Shown: piece after piece, positions 26,752-36,369 of the stretch
How the letters are laid out: each line of letters begins with the position of its first letter
Numbering within the stretch: the first letter of the stretch is position 1
Notes under the pieces: model-generated
The model's input: only the letters and a program-made list of their open reading frames with translations
Told to the model about the DNA's origin: nothing
The model's database searches: none
Assembly (NCBI RefSeq): GCF_040706615.1
Contig: NZ_JAPDRF010000004.1
Coordinates: 1-64,000, forward strand
Source of the DNA: Lentisalinibacter sediminis
GTDB taxonomy: Bacteria; Pseudomonadota; Gammaproteobacteria; Steroidobacterales; Woeseiaceae
Reading direction: 5' to 3'
Length of the DNA: 64,000 nt
Program-made: the position numbers and the translations under genes

Positions 26752-28569
26752 TTACGCCCCGGCCATCGCCCGGAATTGCTCATTCCTGGCGACGAGTTCG
26801 TCATAGGTCCCCGATTCGACGACGCGGCCTCGCTCCAGCAGGAAAATTCGGTCGCAATCCTCTACCGTCGTTAGCCGGTGGGCAATCATGATGACCGTCT
26901 TGCGGCTGCCAATATTTCGCACCGCTTCCATTACCGCCTGTTCAGTCAAGTTGTCGAGTGCGCTGGTCGCCTCGTCCAGAATGAGTACATCCGGGTCATG
27001 ATAGAGTGCCCGCGCAATTCCGATGCGCTGCCGCTGGCCGCCGGAAAGCCGAACGCCTCTCTCGCCTACCCTGGTGTGATAGCCGTCCGGCAATTCGCTC
27101 GTTATGAAATCGTGGAGGTTCGCCACCTTCGCCGCCCGTTCCACCGACACCATCTCGATATGGCGCTTGGGCAACCCGAAAGCGATGTTCGCCGCTACGG
27201 AATCATCGGAGAGAAAGATCTGCTGGGGCACATAGCCCAGTGAACGCTGCCATTGTCGCACGGCATTGCCTGTGATCGGGACGCCATCGACCCACAGCAC
27301 ACCCTCAGTCGGAGCCAGCAATCCGAGTATAATGTCCACACAGGTCGTCTTCCCGGACCCTGTCGCCCCCACGAGCCCAACAGTAGTACAGGCGGACACC
27401 GTGAGAGTGACGCCGTCCAGGGCCGGACGGCTGGCGCCGGGATAGGAGTAACTCACCGCATCCAGCTCGAGCCGGCCCTCCAGATGACGCCGCGACGGCG
27501 CATCGGCGGTGCCGACGAGTTTAGTGCGGCGGCCCGATTCTTCCCGGCGTGTCTGCAAGGTGCGGAAGTCTTCGCATAGTGCATTGAGCGGCGCTTCCGT
27601 TACGCGGATCTGGGAGATGCCCTGGTAGATATTTTGGAGCGCCGGCATCAGACGATAGCCGCCGAATGCATACAGAGCGATGATAGGCAGCGCATCCTGA
27701 AAACTACCTTGTTGGGCGATCAAATATAAGAGGACCAGCAGCATGCCTCCGAACAGCAGTCCCTGCATCGCGAAAGAGGGCAACTGGCTGCACAGCTGGG
27801 CGGAGATCTGGCGGCTTGCCATAGTCTGTGCGGGTTGCACAAACCGGTTCACCAGCACATCTTCCAGACCGCCTATCTTGACCTCCTTTATGCCGGTGAA
27901 CGCCTCCTGAACAACGTGAAACCGGGCATGGTTGGCCGCTCTGCGCTCCGCGCCGAGACGGCGCAGACGCGTGCGCAACACGGCTGAAATAATAAAGTAC
28001 GTACCGCCCAAACCGAGGCCCATGGCCGCAGCCAGTAGGGGATCTACGCTAATCAGCAAGGCCATCAGGAGAATGGCAACCAACGACTGGGCCAAAACCT
28101 GCATGGCCGGGAATAGCACGCCATTGATGACCTGGGCGACCTCCGCCAGTACCGAAGCGCCCAAGTCCGCACTGTGCCGGTTCAGAAACCACTCGTAAGG
28201 CTGGTTCAAATAGCCGCGGATGAGACGGGCGCTCCATGCATAGTTTCGATTCTGCGAAAAGCGTAACTGGGCCCAGAGACCCACCGCCTTGAGAAGGAGA
28301 GATCCGATGAGAAGCACGAAAAACACTAGACCCAAGAAAAAAAGGAAATCGGACCGCTCACCGAACCCCAGTAACTCATACGTATGGGCGAGATAAGGGT
28401 TGGTCTCTATCACTTCCGGATTAGAGAGCACGGCAATAAAGGGCATGATTGACGCAACACCTAGCGTCTCCACCAGCGCCACGAGGATCAGCACCCCGAA
28501 CACGACAGCCCCTCGTCGCCGTTCTCTCTGATCCAAAAGGGCAAATAACTTTTTATAAGCGATTAACAT
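26752..28569 (-). CDS. ABC transporter, fused permease and ATPase (MsbA/PglK-like)
   Basis: A 605-residue half-transporter. The N-terminal part has about six transmembrane segments (ABC exporter type 1 fold). The ATPase domain has Walker A GATGSGKTT, Q-loop GYVPQQIFLSDDS, signature LSGGQRQR, Walker B VLILDEATSALD and the H-loop histidine IAHRLTT, all intact. Relatives such as PglK flip lipid-linked oligosaccharides and MsbA flips lipid A. Because no MOP-family Wzx flippase is present in the window, this may be the repeat-unit flippase. The ATG at 28569 gives the standard N-terminus; a longer frame exists. First gene of a three-gene operon. Confidence 0.9.
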   Translation of the reverse strand: MLIAYKKLFALLDQRERRRGAVVFGVLILVALVETLGVASIMPFIAVLSNPEVIETNPYLAHTYELLGFGERSDFLFFLGLVFFVLLIGSLLLKAVGLWAQLRFSQNRNYAWSARLIRGYLNQPYEWFLNRHSADLGASVLAEVAQVINGVLFPAMQVLAQSLVAILLMALLISVDPLLAAAMGLGLGGTYFIISAVLRTRLRRLGAERRAANHARFHVVQEAFTGIKEVKIGGLEDVLVNRFVQPAQTMASRQISAQLCSQLPSFAMQGLLFGGMLLVLLYLIAQQGSFQDALPIIALYAFGGYRLMPALQNIYQGISQIRVTEAPLNALCEDFRTLQTRREESGRRTKLVGTADAPSRRHLEGRLELDAVSYSYPGASRPALDGVTLTVSACTTVGLVGATGSGKTTCVDIILGLLAPTEGVLWVDGVPITGNAVRQWQRSLGYVPQQIFLSDDSVAANIAFGLPKRHIEMVSVERAAKVANLHDFITSELPDGYHTRVGERGVRLSGGQRQRIGIARALYHDPDVLILDEATSALDNLTEQAVMEAVRNIGSRKTVIMIAHRLTTVEDCDRIFLLERGRVVESGTYDELVARNEQFRAMAGA

Positions 28570-28792
28570 TACACTAGACTCACGAGTCCAAGCGGACGCA
28601 AGGGGGCAGAAAAACACTGTCGAAATGATACCCTTATAATGATTGCCGGGCGACAGCAGGCGCACATTTTGGGGCGCAGATCACAAAATCGGGGTCCCGA
28701 CGGCAATCAGCGCTCCGTCGACCGCCCTTTAGGGTTAATACAGAAGAGCAAAACCAGCTCCTATCACCTCCTATAAAATTGCCCGGTATAGA

Positions 28793-29914
28793 ATGAGCAG
28801 ACCGCGTTCGGTAGAGAAACCACCAACAAGAATCCTGCACGTTGTTTCCGGGGATCTTTGGGCCGGGGCTGAAACGCAGATTTTCCAATTGGCGCGGGCC
28901 CTGAAAGCCACGCCAGCCATTGCCCTCAGAGTCGCGGTTATGAATCCGGGAACTCTGGCAAGCCGATTAACCGAGGAAGGGGTCGACGTGCTGATTCTCG
29001 ATGAGAGCCGACACTCTTTTGTGGAACTCGCCCAGGCACTGACGCAGCTCAATAAAGAGTGGAAACCTCATATCGTCCATACCCATCGCCGGAAAGAGCA
29101 CGTACTGGGAGCACTCTCCGCCCGGGCCTCTGGCGCCAAGCTGGTAGCGACGATTCATGGCGCGAGTGAGTTCACTTACCCGTGGTGGGACTTGCGCCAT
29201 CAGTTTTTACTCCGGCTCGAACGGGCTGTGCTGACCCGGTATTTCCAACTCATCGTAGCCGTATCCCAAGAGCTAAGGGACTCCCTTCGGAAGACCTACC
29301 AGCAGGTTGCGATGCTACCCAATGGTGTGGACATAGCGGCGATCCGCAATGCGGCAACCGCGTGTGATCCGCCCGTCGACGCAAATGCTACCCGCCTTGT
29401 ATTTATTGGACGCCTCGCACCCGTAAAACGGGTCGATCGAATCATTGATACGGTAGAACTCCTCCATAAGTCAGAACCCGGTCGATGGAGCCTTTACATA
29501 ATCGGAGACGGACCATTGGAAGCCGCACTAAAACGTAAAGCCCAGCGACTAGACGCTGTCAACTATATCCATTTTACAGGCCCTATAGAGAACCCGTTTC
29601 CGTGGCTATCCAAGATGCACGCGCTGGTGTTAGCGTCGGATCATGAAGGCCTGCCGATGACGGCTCTCGAGGCCTTGGCTCTAAATATTCCTTTTATAGC
29701 CCCGGCTAAAGGCGGCCTGAGCGAGCTTGCCCGGGACGCCGGTATTCAAGATTTTCTCTTCGATACGGACCGGGAGCTAAGAGGTGTATTGCTCAAACAG
29801 CTTCAGGAAGCTCGAGGCAAGCGACGTCCGGCCTGCACATTGCCAAAAAAATATCAAATCGATTCAGTCACCGCCCAATATCTGAAGCTCTATGGAGGTT
29901 TGGCGAATAGATAA
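28793..29914 (+). CDS. Glycosyltransferase, GT4 family
   Basis: A 373-residue GT-B enzyme. DLWAGAETQIFQLARALK is the acceptor-domain glycine motif, MLPNGVDIAAI the interdomain motif, and VFIGRLAPVKRVDRIIDTVE begins the donor domain. SDHEGLPMTALEALALNIPF carries the donor-site glutamates. Length is normal and all blocks are intact. It diverges from the ABC transporter operon across about 220 bases, the likely site of both promoters, and converges on the next glycosyltransferase gene. Confidence 0.9.
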   Translation: MSRPRSVEKPPTRILHVVSGDLWAGAETQIFQLARALKATPAIALRVAVMNPGTLASRLTEEGVDVLILDESRHSFVELAQALTQLNKEWKPHIVHTHRRKEHVLGALSARASGAKLVATIHGASEFTYPWWDLRHQFLLRLERAVLTRYFQLIVAVSQELRDSLRKTYQQVAMLPNGVDIAAIRNAATACDPPVDANATRLVFIGRLAPVKRVDRIIDTVELLHKSEPGRWSLYIIGDGPLEAALKRKAQRLDAVNYIHFTGPIENPFPWLSKMHALVLASDHEGLPMTALEALALNIPFIAPAKGGLSELARDAGIQDFLFDTDRELRGVLLKQLQEARGKRRPACTLPKKYQIDSVTAQYLKLYGGLANR

Positions 29915-29947
29915 ATATCATCCCTTGCCGGCTTTTTGGACCGCAGT

Positions 29948-31273
29948 CTAGGGCAGCGCCAAATCAGACACAGTATCTTTCCCTTCTTCTGCTAAGGGCT
30001 CGTTCATCCAAAAAGACAATGGCTTTAGTTGCTCATCTCGTGCCAGCTGTGCTTCAGGCTTGTTAGCTTTAATACACACGCGCTTCTCGAACTGCCCCCC
30101 AATCCCATGCGCGCGTTGCAAGTCCTCGCACAGCTTGGCCGTGGTATTCACTGGTCCCAGATTCTGTAAAAACCATTCTCTTGGTGTAAATGACCGCTCC
30201 GACTCTCTAATTGCTGCTAAGTTCTTACCAAGATCTCTCTCTCGCAATACTCTACCGGTGTCATTGTTTATGTAGTCTTTGTTTACCCCGACATTTTCTT
30301 CCAAGACGAATACCGGAGTATCACTCGCCATTGCTTCGTAGATCACGCGGCTACTACCTTCCTTGTAAGAAGTGAATACCAACACTCTGGAGGAAGCATA
30401 AATTCTTCTCAGCTCCGTTTGTGTGACGGCCTCGAATATGTCGAGACTATCCCCTATTCCATAAAAATCGATTTGCGCTTCGATCCTCCGCGTGCTGCTG
30501 GCGTTTTTCCCATGTCCTGCCAAAACGAGTGCGGCACGGAAATCTGGAAGCTCCCGCAAAGCAGCCGCGACCGCACGAAAATATGCATGAGGCCTTTTCC
30601 ACCAGAGGTAATTGGCCACGCAGACCGCGTCCCACCGCTTCTCGGCGCGGTCGTGATCCGCTGGTCTAAATGCTTCAGAATCAATCCAGTCTCCCGCGCC
30701 GTAAGGAACCGCGACAAGATTGCAATCCAGGCAGTCGATCAATTTTCGATCATATCGTTCGGTAGCTTGAACGACCACCGGCTCATTCACATTCATCCAG
30801 CAAAAGATTGCCGGATCGGCGTATCCGGCGAAACTCGGTTCTAGCACCAAGTAGAAACGCCTCGACAGCGCTGCAACGTCTACTGTCGAATACAATTTCT
30901 CGGCCGTCTCGGTGAAGCTGACCAAGAGCACGCCTTTCCTCACCACATACCCAGCCTCCATCTCCGGTTCGGCCATGACCAGACATCTACCGTCCAGCGA
31001 ATCGACGTCAACAGCCTTCGGTAAGAGCTTTGCCGACTCAATAGCAATATCCTTTTTTGCCACCGAGATCGCTCGACCAAACCAGCGCGAGTCTGAGTAA
31101 CGGCTGGCGCGCAATAGCCACGACACCCCACGGGTCTTTTGCCCTGTATTGAGCGCAATGACACCTGCGCCACCAAGCAAAGACGCTAATACTCGACGCA
31201 CCACTCGAAACTGGAAGTCTTTGAACCAGCTGAATACCACCCAGTAGATCGTACTCTCACGAGCGCTAAACAT
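29948..31273 (-). CDS. Glycosyltransferase, GT1/GT4-like
   Basis: A 441-residue protein with an atypical N-terminal region of about 200 residues and a GT4-like C-terminal half. WDAVCVANYLWWKRPHAYF begins the donor domain; TSYKEGSSRVIYEAMASDTP has the donor-site glutamates. VAVPYGAGDWI takes the place of the usual PNG-type linker. It is lone on the minus strand, followed on its 5' side by more than a kilobase without an intact gene. The N-terminal half could recognise an unusual acceptor. Confidence 0.8.
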   Translation of the reverse strand: MFSARESTIYWVVFSWFKDFQFRVVRRVLASLLGGAGVIALNTGQKTRGVSWLLRASRYSDSRWFGRAISVAKKDIAIESAKLLPKAVDVDSLDGRCLVMAEPEMEAGYVVRKGVLLVSFTETAEKLYSTVDVAALSRRFYLVLEPSFAGYADPAIFCWMNVNEPVVVQATERYDRKLIDCLDCNLVAVPYGAGDWIDSEAFRPADHDRAEKRWDAVCVANYLWWKRPHAYFRAVAAALRELPDFRAALVLAGHGKNASSTRRIEAQIDFYGIGDSLDIFEAVTQTELRRIYASSRVLVFTSYKEGSSRVIYEAMASDTPVFVLEENVGVNKDYINNDTGRVLRERDLGKNLAAIRESERSFTPREWFLQNLGPVNTTAKLCEDLQRAHGIGGQFEKRVCIKANKPEAQLARDEQLKPLSFWMNEPLAEEGKDTVSDLALP

Positions 31274-31624
31274 GCTTCGTCTGTTCCCGGCTGCGAAAGT
31301 TCGCTTCGATGCGTTCCGTTAGAGAGTTAGGCAGAGTCTACCACCAATCATTTAAGTGCACTCGATAGGTGCAGGTCGTTCCACTAATTCCCGTTATATA
31401 ACGGCCTCGAATTCGTCTGTAGGGGCGGCATTCTGGCAGAGATCATCCGTCTAATCGATCAGTCCTGATCCGATAAGATTGACGCTTCTCGTTATCGGTG
31501 TTCTGCAGTCTTCACTGACCCTTCTCCGGCAATGCTTCGCCAGATATCAATCTGAGTAGACCTTAAACACTCTAGCCACGATGCCAATGCTACTTAGACT
31601 GATCGTAGCTTCGGACTATTGCTA

Positions 31625-31814
31625 CTCAATGTGCTCCACATCCGCAGCCCCAATGCCTCCTTACTTCGACTCCGAATTGTCTTACGTCCCGTCGCAGATG
31701 CGATGCGTGCGCCAGACCCCTTCATCGCCACCATGACGTCGGCCTCTTTGGGGATCGCTAAAATCTGCGTTCGCCCGAATCGCTTATTCGAGAATGTTTC
31801 GTATTGAGCCTCCT
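31625..31814 (-). pseudogene. Decayed IS3-family transposase OrfA fragment
   Basis: Reading leftward, an AGGAGG ribosome site (31809-31814) is followed by a frame giving KRFGRTQILAIPKEADVMVA, which matches the start of IS3-family OrfA (consensus like RRFTEEQIVAILKEADAG). After one frameshift the next frame reads RTHRICDGT, stop, DNSESK, stop, GGIGAADVEHIE, matching the OrfA helix-turn-helix block RKHGISDATYYNWKSKYGGMEASDV with two tyrosine codons turned into TAA. So it is the ghost of an insertion sequence, with no intact OrfB nearby. It marks past transposition in the variable island. Confidence 0.65.
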
Positions 31815-32445
31815 GACGATCGACGGTGCCAGAAACTCGATTTTCTACGCGTCGTTCAAATGGGGAAGCTTACAACTTTGCTCCGAGACAAAGATTCTTT
31901 GCTTAGTTCATAGGAAGAGACAAGAATCGGGTGATAAGGGTGCCGACTTTATGGCTAATGCGTGATCGTTCTGACGGGAATTCCGGAGTGACTATCGCCT
32001 ACGCCAATGGCGAGGCTGACTCAGCCATGCCGGACGAGGGTATCGATGGTGAGATGATACGGTTTGCACCTGGGCATCGCAATTTGCGCCATACGGTTAA
32101 TTAGTTCGAACTACGGGCTGATACACTGCGCGGCGCCACGCTATCCGAGCTCGTGCTCGATTGTGCGAAGCAATAGAGGCCAGACGAATTTAGCATAAAG
32201 GCAGATTCGCCCGTAGCTCACCTCAAAAGACCACGCGAAACAATTGGTTATGCGCTATTTCCTTCCCGGGCCCGCCGAATGTCCCGCGTCTGAGACTCTT
32301 GGTTGTAACCTCGAGTCAGTGTCGGCAAAGAGCGACATTGCGATGCGTGTCACACTTTTATACCGTACCAAACTATCGGTAATGTGATTCAGCTAGAATC
32401 CCTAACGCGAGTGTATGTAACCGGCGATATCTTCCGGAGAACACA
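31815..32445. other. Gene-free stretch upstream of beta-helix gene
   Basis: No intact gene. On the plus strand a 48-codon open frame at about 31960-32103 (start MRDRSDGNSGVTIAYANGE, ending in TAG), followed in frame by a further coding-like stretch, looks like the worn remains of a gene, but I do not recognise it. The stretch 31274-31624 on the other side of the transposase ghost is equally empty. The last 100 bases should hold the promoter of the gene at 32446; TAGAAT at about 32394 is a possible -10 box. Confidence 0.35.
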
Positions 32446-34023
32446 ATGAATTTTTGTCAGAAGGCGACGATATTTGTTCTATCCACGATTGCAGCCGCGG
32501 CAAGCCCAGCCCAGACCACGCAGCCGACGCCTGAGCCGCCGACGTTGTTCGGCGCTGAGCGCGAGAATACTCCTCTGAGTACTTGGAGACTTCCGTCCGG
32601 TCATTTCACGCCTGCGAAGATGCCGATACACCTTGTTTATCCTCGCCCAGACGCGGAGACCGCGAGCTGGGCGAGGCAAAAGAGAGCTTATCCTGGACTG
32701 GAGTATCGAATTCCCGTTGTCGTACAAGGCGGGGCATACCCATACAGATACCAGGTTGTTTCCGGCCCATCTGGTATGACAGTCGGGGAAAAGTACGGAG
32801 ACGCCAATTATGGCATTGCGTCATGGACCCCTGCCGAGGAGTCCGGACCCCAACAGGTATCCATACGCGTCACAGATCAGCAAGACAGTTTTGTTGATGT
32901 AAAATTCTCCATAGAGGTTACCCGCAAAGGCTTCATATTTCTGGATCCAAATGTCGCGACGAGCGGTGATGGCAGTATTGGGAATCCGCTCAAAACATTT
33001 GCAGACGTACACAAAGGCTCGCAGGATGATCGAACTTACGCCGGCAATATCCTATACCTTCGGGGCGGTACTCATAAGCTCACCGGCTGGGCAGGTAATA
33101 ACGGCAATTTCAACGTAAAAGGTGACAATAAGCCGCAGGTCTGGTTGGCGTATCCTGGTGAGGAGGTTGTTGTGGATGCGTCGAGTGCCGGCGTCTACAT
33201 GCTGGAAGGCAACTCTGGCAACGACATGTTCATGCACGGATTTCGCATGATTAATTCTCGGGCAGACTTGTCAAATTCACGGTTCTTCTGGTTTGGGGGT
33301 GAAAACGGCTCGCGCTCAACGTTCTTCGAACTGCACTTTGAAAATTTGGTTAGAGGAACTTCGGGCACGGACAATCCCGGTGCCATCGTGAAATTCCGAG
33401 GTAATAGTCACGTCGAATATTGGGCCATTATTGGCTGCAGTATCGAGGAATATGATGCGCCCCTCGTGGGCTCTTTTTACGCGACCAGATACGTTGTTGT
33501 TGACAATAACGTGCTTGGCGCATCTACGATGTCTTACGTTGATCAGGGGATATTCGCGAAAGCCGCAAGTGACTTCTGGTCAGTCAGAGGTAATGTCTCG
33601 ACCTTGCAAAACTTTTCTTATGGCGCGCTTGAGAACCTCGGCTCATCGTCGGAGTATGGTCCACAAAGGCTGGAATTCGCTTATAACAAACTGTACGTGC
33701 CAGACTCCGGAAGCATGGCGATCGTATACAATTGGACTACTGGTGAAGGTGACCCTGGCAATTCGGTTTGGATATATCGGAATACCGTTGTGGGCGAAAT
33801 GCGAGGACTGGGGCATGCAGTGTATGAAGTGGTGATTGAGAACAATGTCGTCCTGAACAAGAACGGAATTCAAGAGAGCGGCAGCACTCGGACAGTCACC
33901 GAAAGAGATAACTTGATTGCCTCCCGATCTGCGTTAACCGAGGTTCTCGATGCTGATTACCGATTACAAGGTAAGTATCGCGATCAATACCTAGGCACAC
34001 ATGGTCATGAAATCAGTGAATAA
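32446..34023 (+). CDS. Secreted Ig-like plus right-handed beta-helix protein
   Basis: A 525-residue protein with a Sec signal peptide (cleavage near ASPAQT). GGAG lies 6 bases before the ATG. Residues about 65-165 form an Ig-like/cadherin-like domain (YRIPVVVQGG, PYRYQVVSGPSGM, SIRVTDQQDSFVDVKFSIEV). From about 168 on, FIFLDPNVATSGDGSIGNPLKTF is the typical opening of secreted parallel beta-helix proteins, followed by repeated short strands (NILYLRGGTHKL, FRMINSRADL, WSVRGNVSTLQN). Such folds include polysaccharide lyases, epimerases and glycoside hydrolases. In this locus a periplasmic enzyme cutting or epimerising the polymer is a reasonable inference; no catalytic residues can be assigned. 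It stands alone between two gene-free stretches. Confidence 0.82.
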   Translation: MNFCQKATIFVLSTIAAAASPAQTTQPTPEPPTLFGAERENTPLSTWRLPSGHFTPAKMPIHLVYPRPDAETASWARQKRAYPGLEYRIPVVVQGGAYPYRYQVVSGPSGMTVGEKYGDANYGIASWTPAEESGPQQVSIRVTDQQDSFVDVKFSIEVTRKGFIFLDPNVATSGDGSIGNPLKTFADVHKGSQDDRTYAGNILYLRGGTHKLTGWAGNNGNFNVKGDNKPQVWLAYPGEEVVVDASSAGVYMLEGNSGNDMFMHGFRMINSRADLSNSRFFWFGGENGSRSTFFELHFENLVRGTSGTDNPGAIVKFRGNSHVEYWAIIGCSIEEYDAPLVGSFYATRYVVVDNNVLGASTMSYVDQGIFAKAASDFWSVRGNVSTLQNFSYGALENLGSSSEYGPQRLEFAYNKLYVPDSGSMAIVYNWTTGEGDPGNSVWIYRNTVVGEMRGLGHAVYEVVIENNVVLNKNGIQESGSTRTVTERDNLIASRSALTEVLDADYRLQGKYRDQYLGTHGHEISE

Positions 34024-34590
34024 TGGTTCCTGTTTGCCGCGCTAGAAGTCAGTATGTTGGGAACATTTGATTCAAAGTCGATCGGCGGGTAGGCACCCAG
34101 GACAAACTGCTGATACGTCGCGCGCGGATAGCTAAACAGGCGCAGGGTTAGCTGTTTTTCTACTCAGATAAGATACCGTTATGACGCACTAACACTTGAC
34201 TCGCTTGCGCCATGAAAGCTTGCCGCTGGCCCGGAACTACTGGGTTGTGTCAGTGAATACGAAATTTCGCACTTTGCCAATCTAGCAAAACGCCGGTTGC
34301 AAGGCTCTAAATGATCGCACAGGGGATGAATGTGCTTTCAAACTGGGCAGCGGAAATCCGAAATTGATATGGTCACTAGCTGCTGGCGCGCCACAGGGAA
34401 CAGCTTCAATCCTAGGACATCCGGCATCGAGCATGACTGCGTTATGGGATAACGTCGTCTCGCAACTAGCCCACACTATATTGGCTCATGAGACGCAACT
34501 TCAAGACGCTAGCGTATTCGCTGCGACAATGTACATTTGAAAAGCAGGATTGGGAATAGGCGCCTAGCCCGATCAGTCATTCAGAATAGC
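34024..34590. other. Gene-free stretch, weak terminator candidate
   Basis: No gene recognised in about 570 bases between a plus-strand and a minus-strand gene that converge. AGCTAA (34130-34135) and TTAGCT (34148-34153) followed by GTTTTT could be a weak terminator for the beta-helix gene, about 105 bases after its stop. The rest looks like unselected sequence. Confidence 0.3.
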
Positions 34591-35991
34591 CTACTCGGAT
34601 CGTTCACTTATTTTGCTGATTACTGCTCTGAACTTCCCCGCCTGATTTCGAGGGATTGCAGATGTTTGCTCCACAACGACGCGCATCCCATCGCCAAGCC
34701 TCTCCTTGATCCGTTTGATGACATCCTGTTCATCATTGAATCCGAAACCTGGTTTCGCCACGACTATAACGCGAACAAAATCTAGCCGTTCCTGGATAAT
34801 CTGCCCTTCTTCGATATTTGGTTGGTCTACAAAGATGCCATGGAAACGAACCATTCGTCGACCGTCCGGACCGTAGACAGTATCTTCCAAACGACCAATG
34901 ACTTCTTTGAGTACGGGCATCTGCCTTCCGCAACGTGCTCGCTCTTCTGAAAGCACGGCACGATCACCGATACGGTAGCGGATCATTGGTTGACTAGGCC
35001 TTATGAATCCTGTTGCCAAGATCTCTCCGTCTTCCGCAGGGCCAATCTGATCGAACGTTGAATTCACAACTTCCAGGATGCCACAGTCAGGGTTGATCAA
35101 TTTTTGGCCGTATTCATTCTCACAAACGAAAAAAAGATTCTCGACTGTTCCATATTCCTCGAACACCCGAGTCCGGAATACAGCTTCGATTACACTCCGC
35201 ATTTCGGAGCTTACCGGCTCGCTGGTCGTGATTACTGCCTTCAAGCTTGGCGGTTGCAAACCCTTTTCTGCTGCTAGCTTGGCTATCTGATAAATCGAAT
35301 TGGCGTAGCCGGTCATCCAATACGGTCTATGCCTCTCGAATGCTTCAATATACTTTTCGGCATTGCTAGGAGAAATATGAAAGGCGGAAAAGTACAGTTG
35401 CTTCTCAAACCAATTGTAGCGATAGAAAGGACCTTGGCTATCCGCCGACGGAACGACCTTCCGTCCGCTAAAGGTGGCCCGCGATTGACTATAGCTAACG
35501 CCCGCAAATCGGCAGGATCGAGCTTCTCGCATAGCTATTGACCGCTGCATCTCGCCAGGGAGCCAGTAAGTTGACACAGGTGTACCTGATGAACCACTCG
35601 TATAGTTAATTCGATGGAGTTTCTGGGGAGACCCTCCCACTAGAAATGCATCGGGATCATCTCGAACCGCGCTCTTCTCTACGATAGGGAGTGCAGGCAG
35701 ATCACCTACGGTAAAGCGCTCCAAGTCCGCTCGTGTTACAAGCCCACGCCAAGCCTTCTGATAGTACGGTACGTGATCAAATGCCGTCACCAGCAATTTA
35801 CGAAGTTCCGCATTCTGATACTGTTCCCACTCCTTATGCGAAAATCTTTCCCGTGAAATGAATGCATCCCTCTCCCTGTGGAAATTCTGCGACAAGCGCA
35901 GCTTTTTCCAGTAATAGCCGTATGCGCTGACAAGTACATGCTGGGCAAGAACTGGCGAACTAGCATATAATTTTTCAGAGAAACTATTCAT
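34591..35991 (-). CDS. Phenylacetate-CoA ligase/CapK-family adenylate-forming enzyme
   Basis: A protein of about 466 residues. The ATP-binding P-loop YTSGSSGTP is at residues 130-138, and FEEYGTVENLFFVCENEYG, YRIGDRAVL and GRLEDTVYGPDGR are later adenylation motifs. The family (PaaK-like, including CapK of capsule loci) activates carboxylic acids as acyl-adenylates, sometimes for transfer to CoA or another acceptor. The ATG at 35991 is chosen; an upstream GTG at 36048 is possible. The gene is isolated on both sides and AT-rich, consistent with transfer. It could supply an acyl or aminoacyl substituent. Confidence 0.85.
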   Translation of the reverse strand: MNSFSEKLYASSPVLAQHVLVSAYGYYWKKLRLSQNFHRERDAFISRERFSHKEWEQYQNAELRKLLVTAFDHVPYYQKAWRGLVTRADLERFTVGDLPALPIVEKSAVRDDPDAFLVGGSPQKLHRINYTSGSSGTPVSTYWLPGEMQRSIAMREARSCRFAGVSYSQSRATFSGRKVVPSADSQGPFYRYNWFEKQLYFSAFHISPSNAEKYIEAFERHRPYWMTGYANSIYQIAKLAAEKGLQPPSLKAVITTSEPVSSEMRSVIEAVFRTRVFEEYGTVENLFFVCENEYGQKLINPDCGILEVVNSTFDQIGPAEDGEILATGFIRPSQPMIRYRIGDRAVLSEERARCGRQMPVLKEVIGRLEDTVYGPDGRRMVRFHGIFVDQPNIEEGQIIQERLDFVRVIVVAKPGFGFNDEQDVIKRIKERLGDGMRVVVEQTSAIPRNQAGKFRAVISKISERSE

Positions 35992-36369
35992 ATCGCAAAT
36001 CGCATCGTACCTTTCTGCCCCTTCAATTCTCCGTATTGACGCTGGCACTTACTCCGCTGACTGTAGCTAATTGCTCAGTGAGTGACCAATGGTTGGTGAA
36101 TATTGAGAACTACCAGCCACGATCCGTCAAGATGCGTTCGTCGATTTCGCGCGTTGAGGTGGAAGTGGTCCAGCTTTCTGGATACGAGCCTACGTCAGAC
36201 TGAAGCTACCTTGAAGAAGTCCAATGGGCTATGCTTACCGAGCTGAAACGCGGATTCGCAACTCTTGGAACATGCTCAAAATCCTGCCGTGGGGCCTGCC
36301 ATGACGGCGACCAGACTAATGTGCCGAAAGCGGTCGAAGTCACTGGCGCCAAGGAACCAATGCGTGCTG
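35992..36369. other. Gene-free stretch
   Basis: No gene, RNA or convincing repeat is seen in this stretch. It lies between two minus-strand genes and must carry the promoter of the CapK-like gene unless that gene depends on read-through. Confidence 0.4.
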
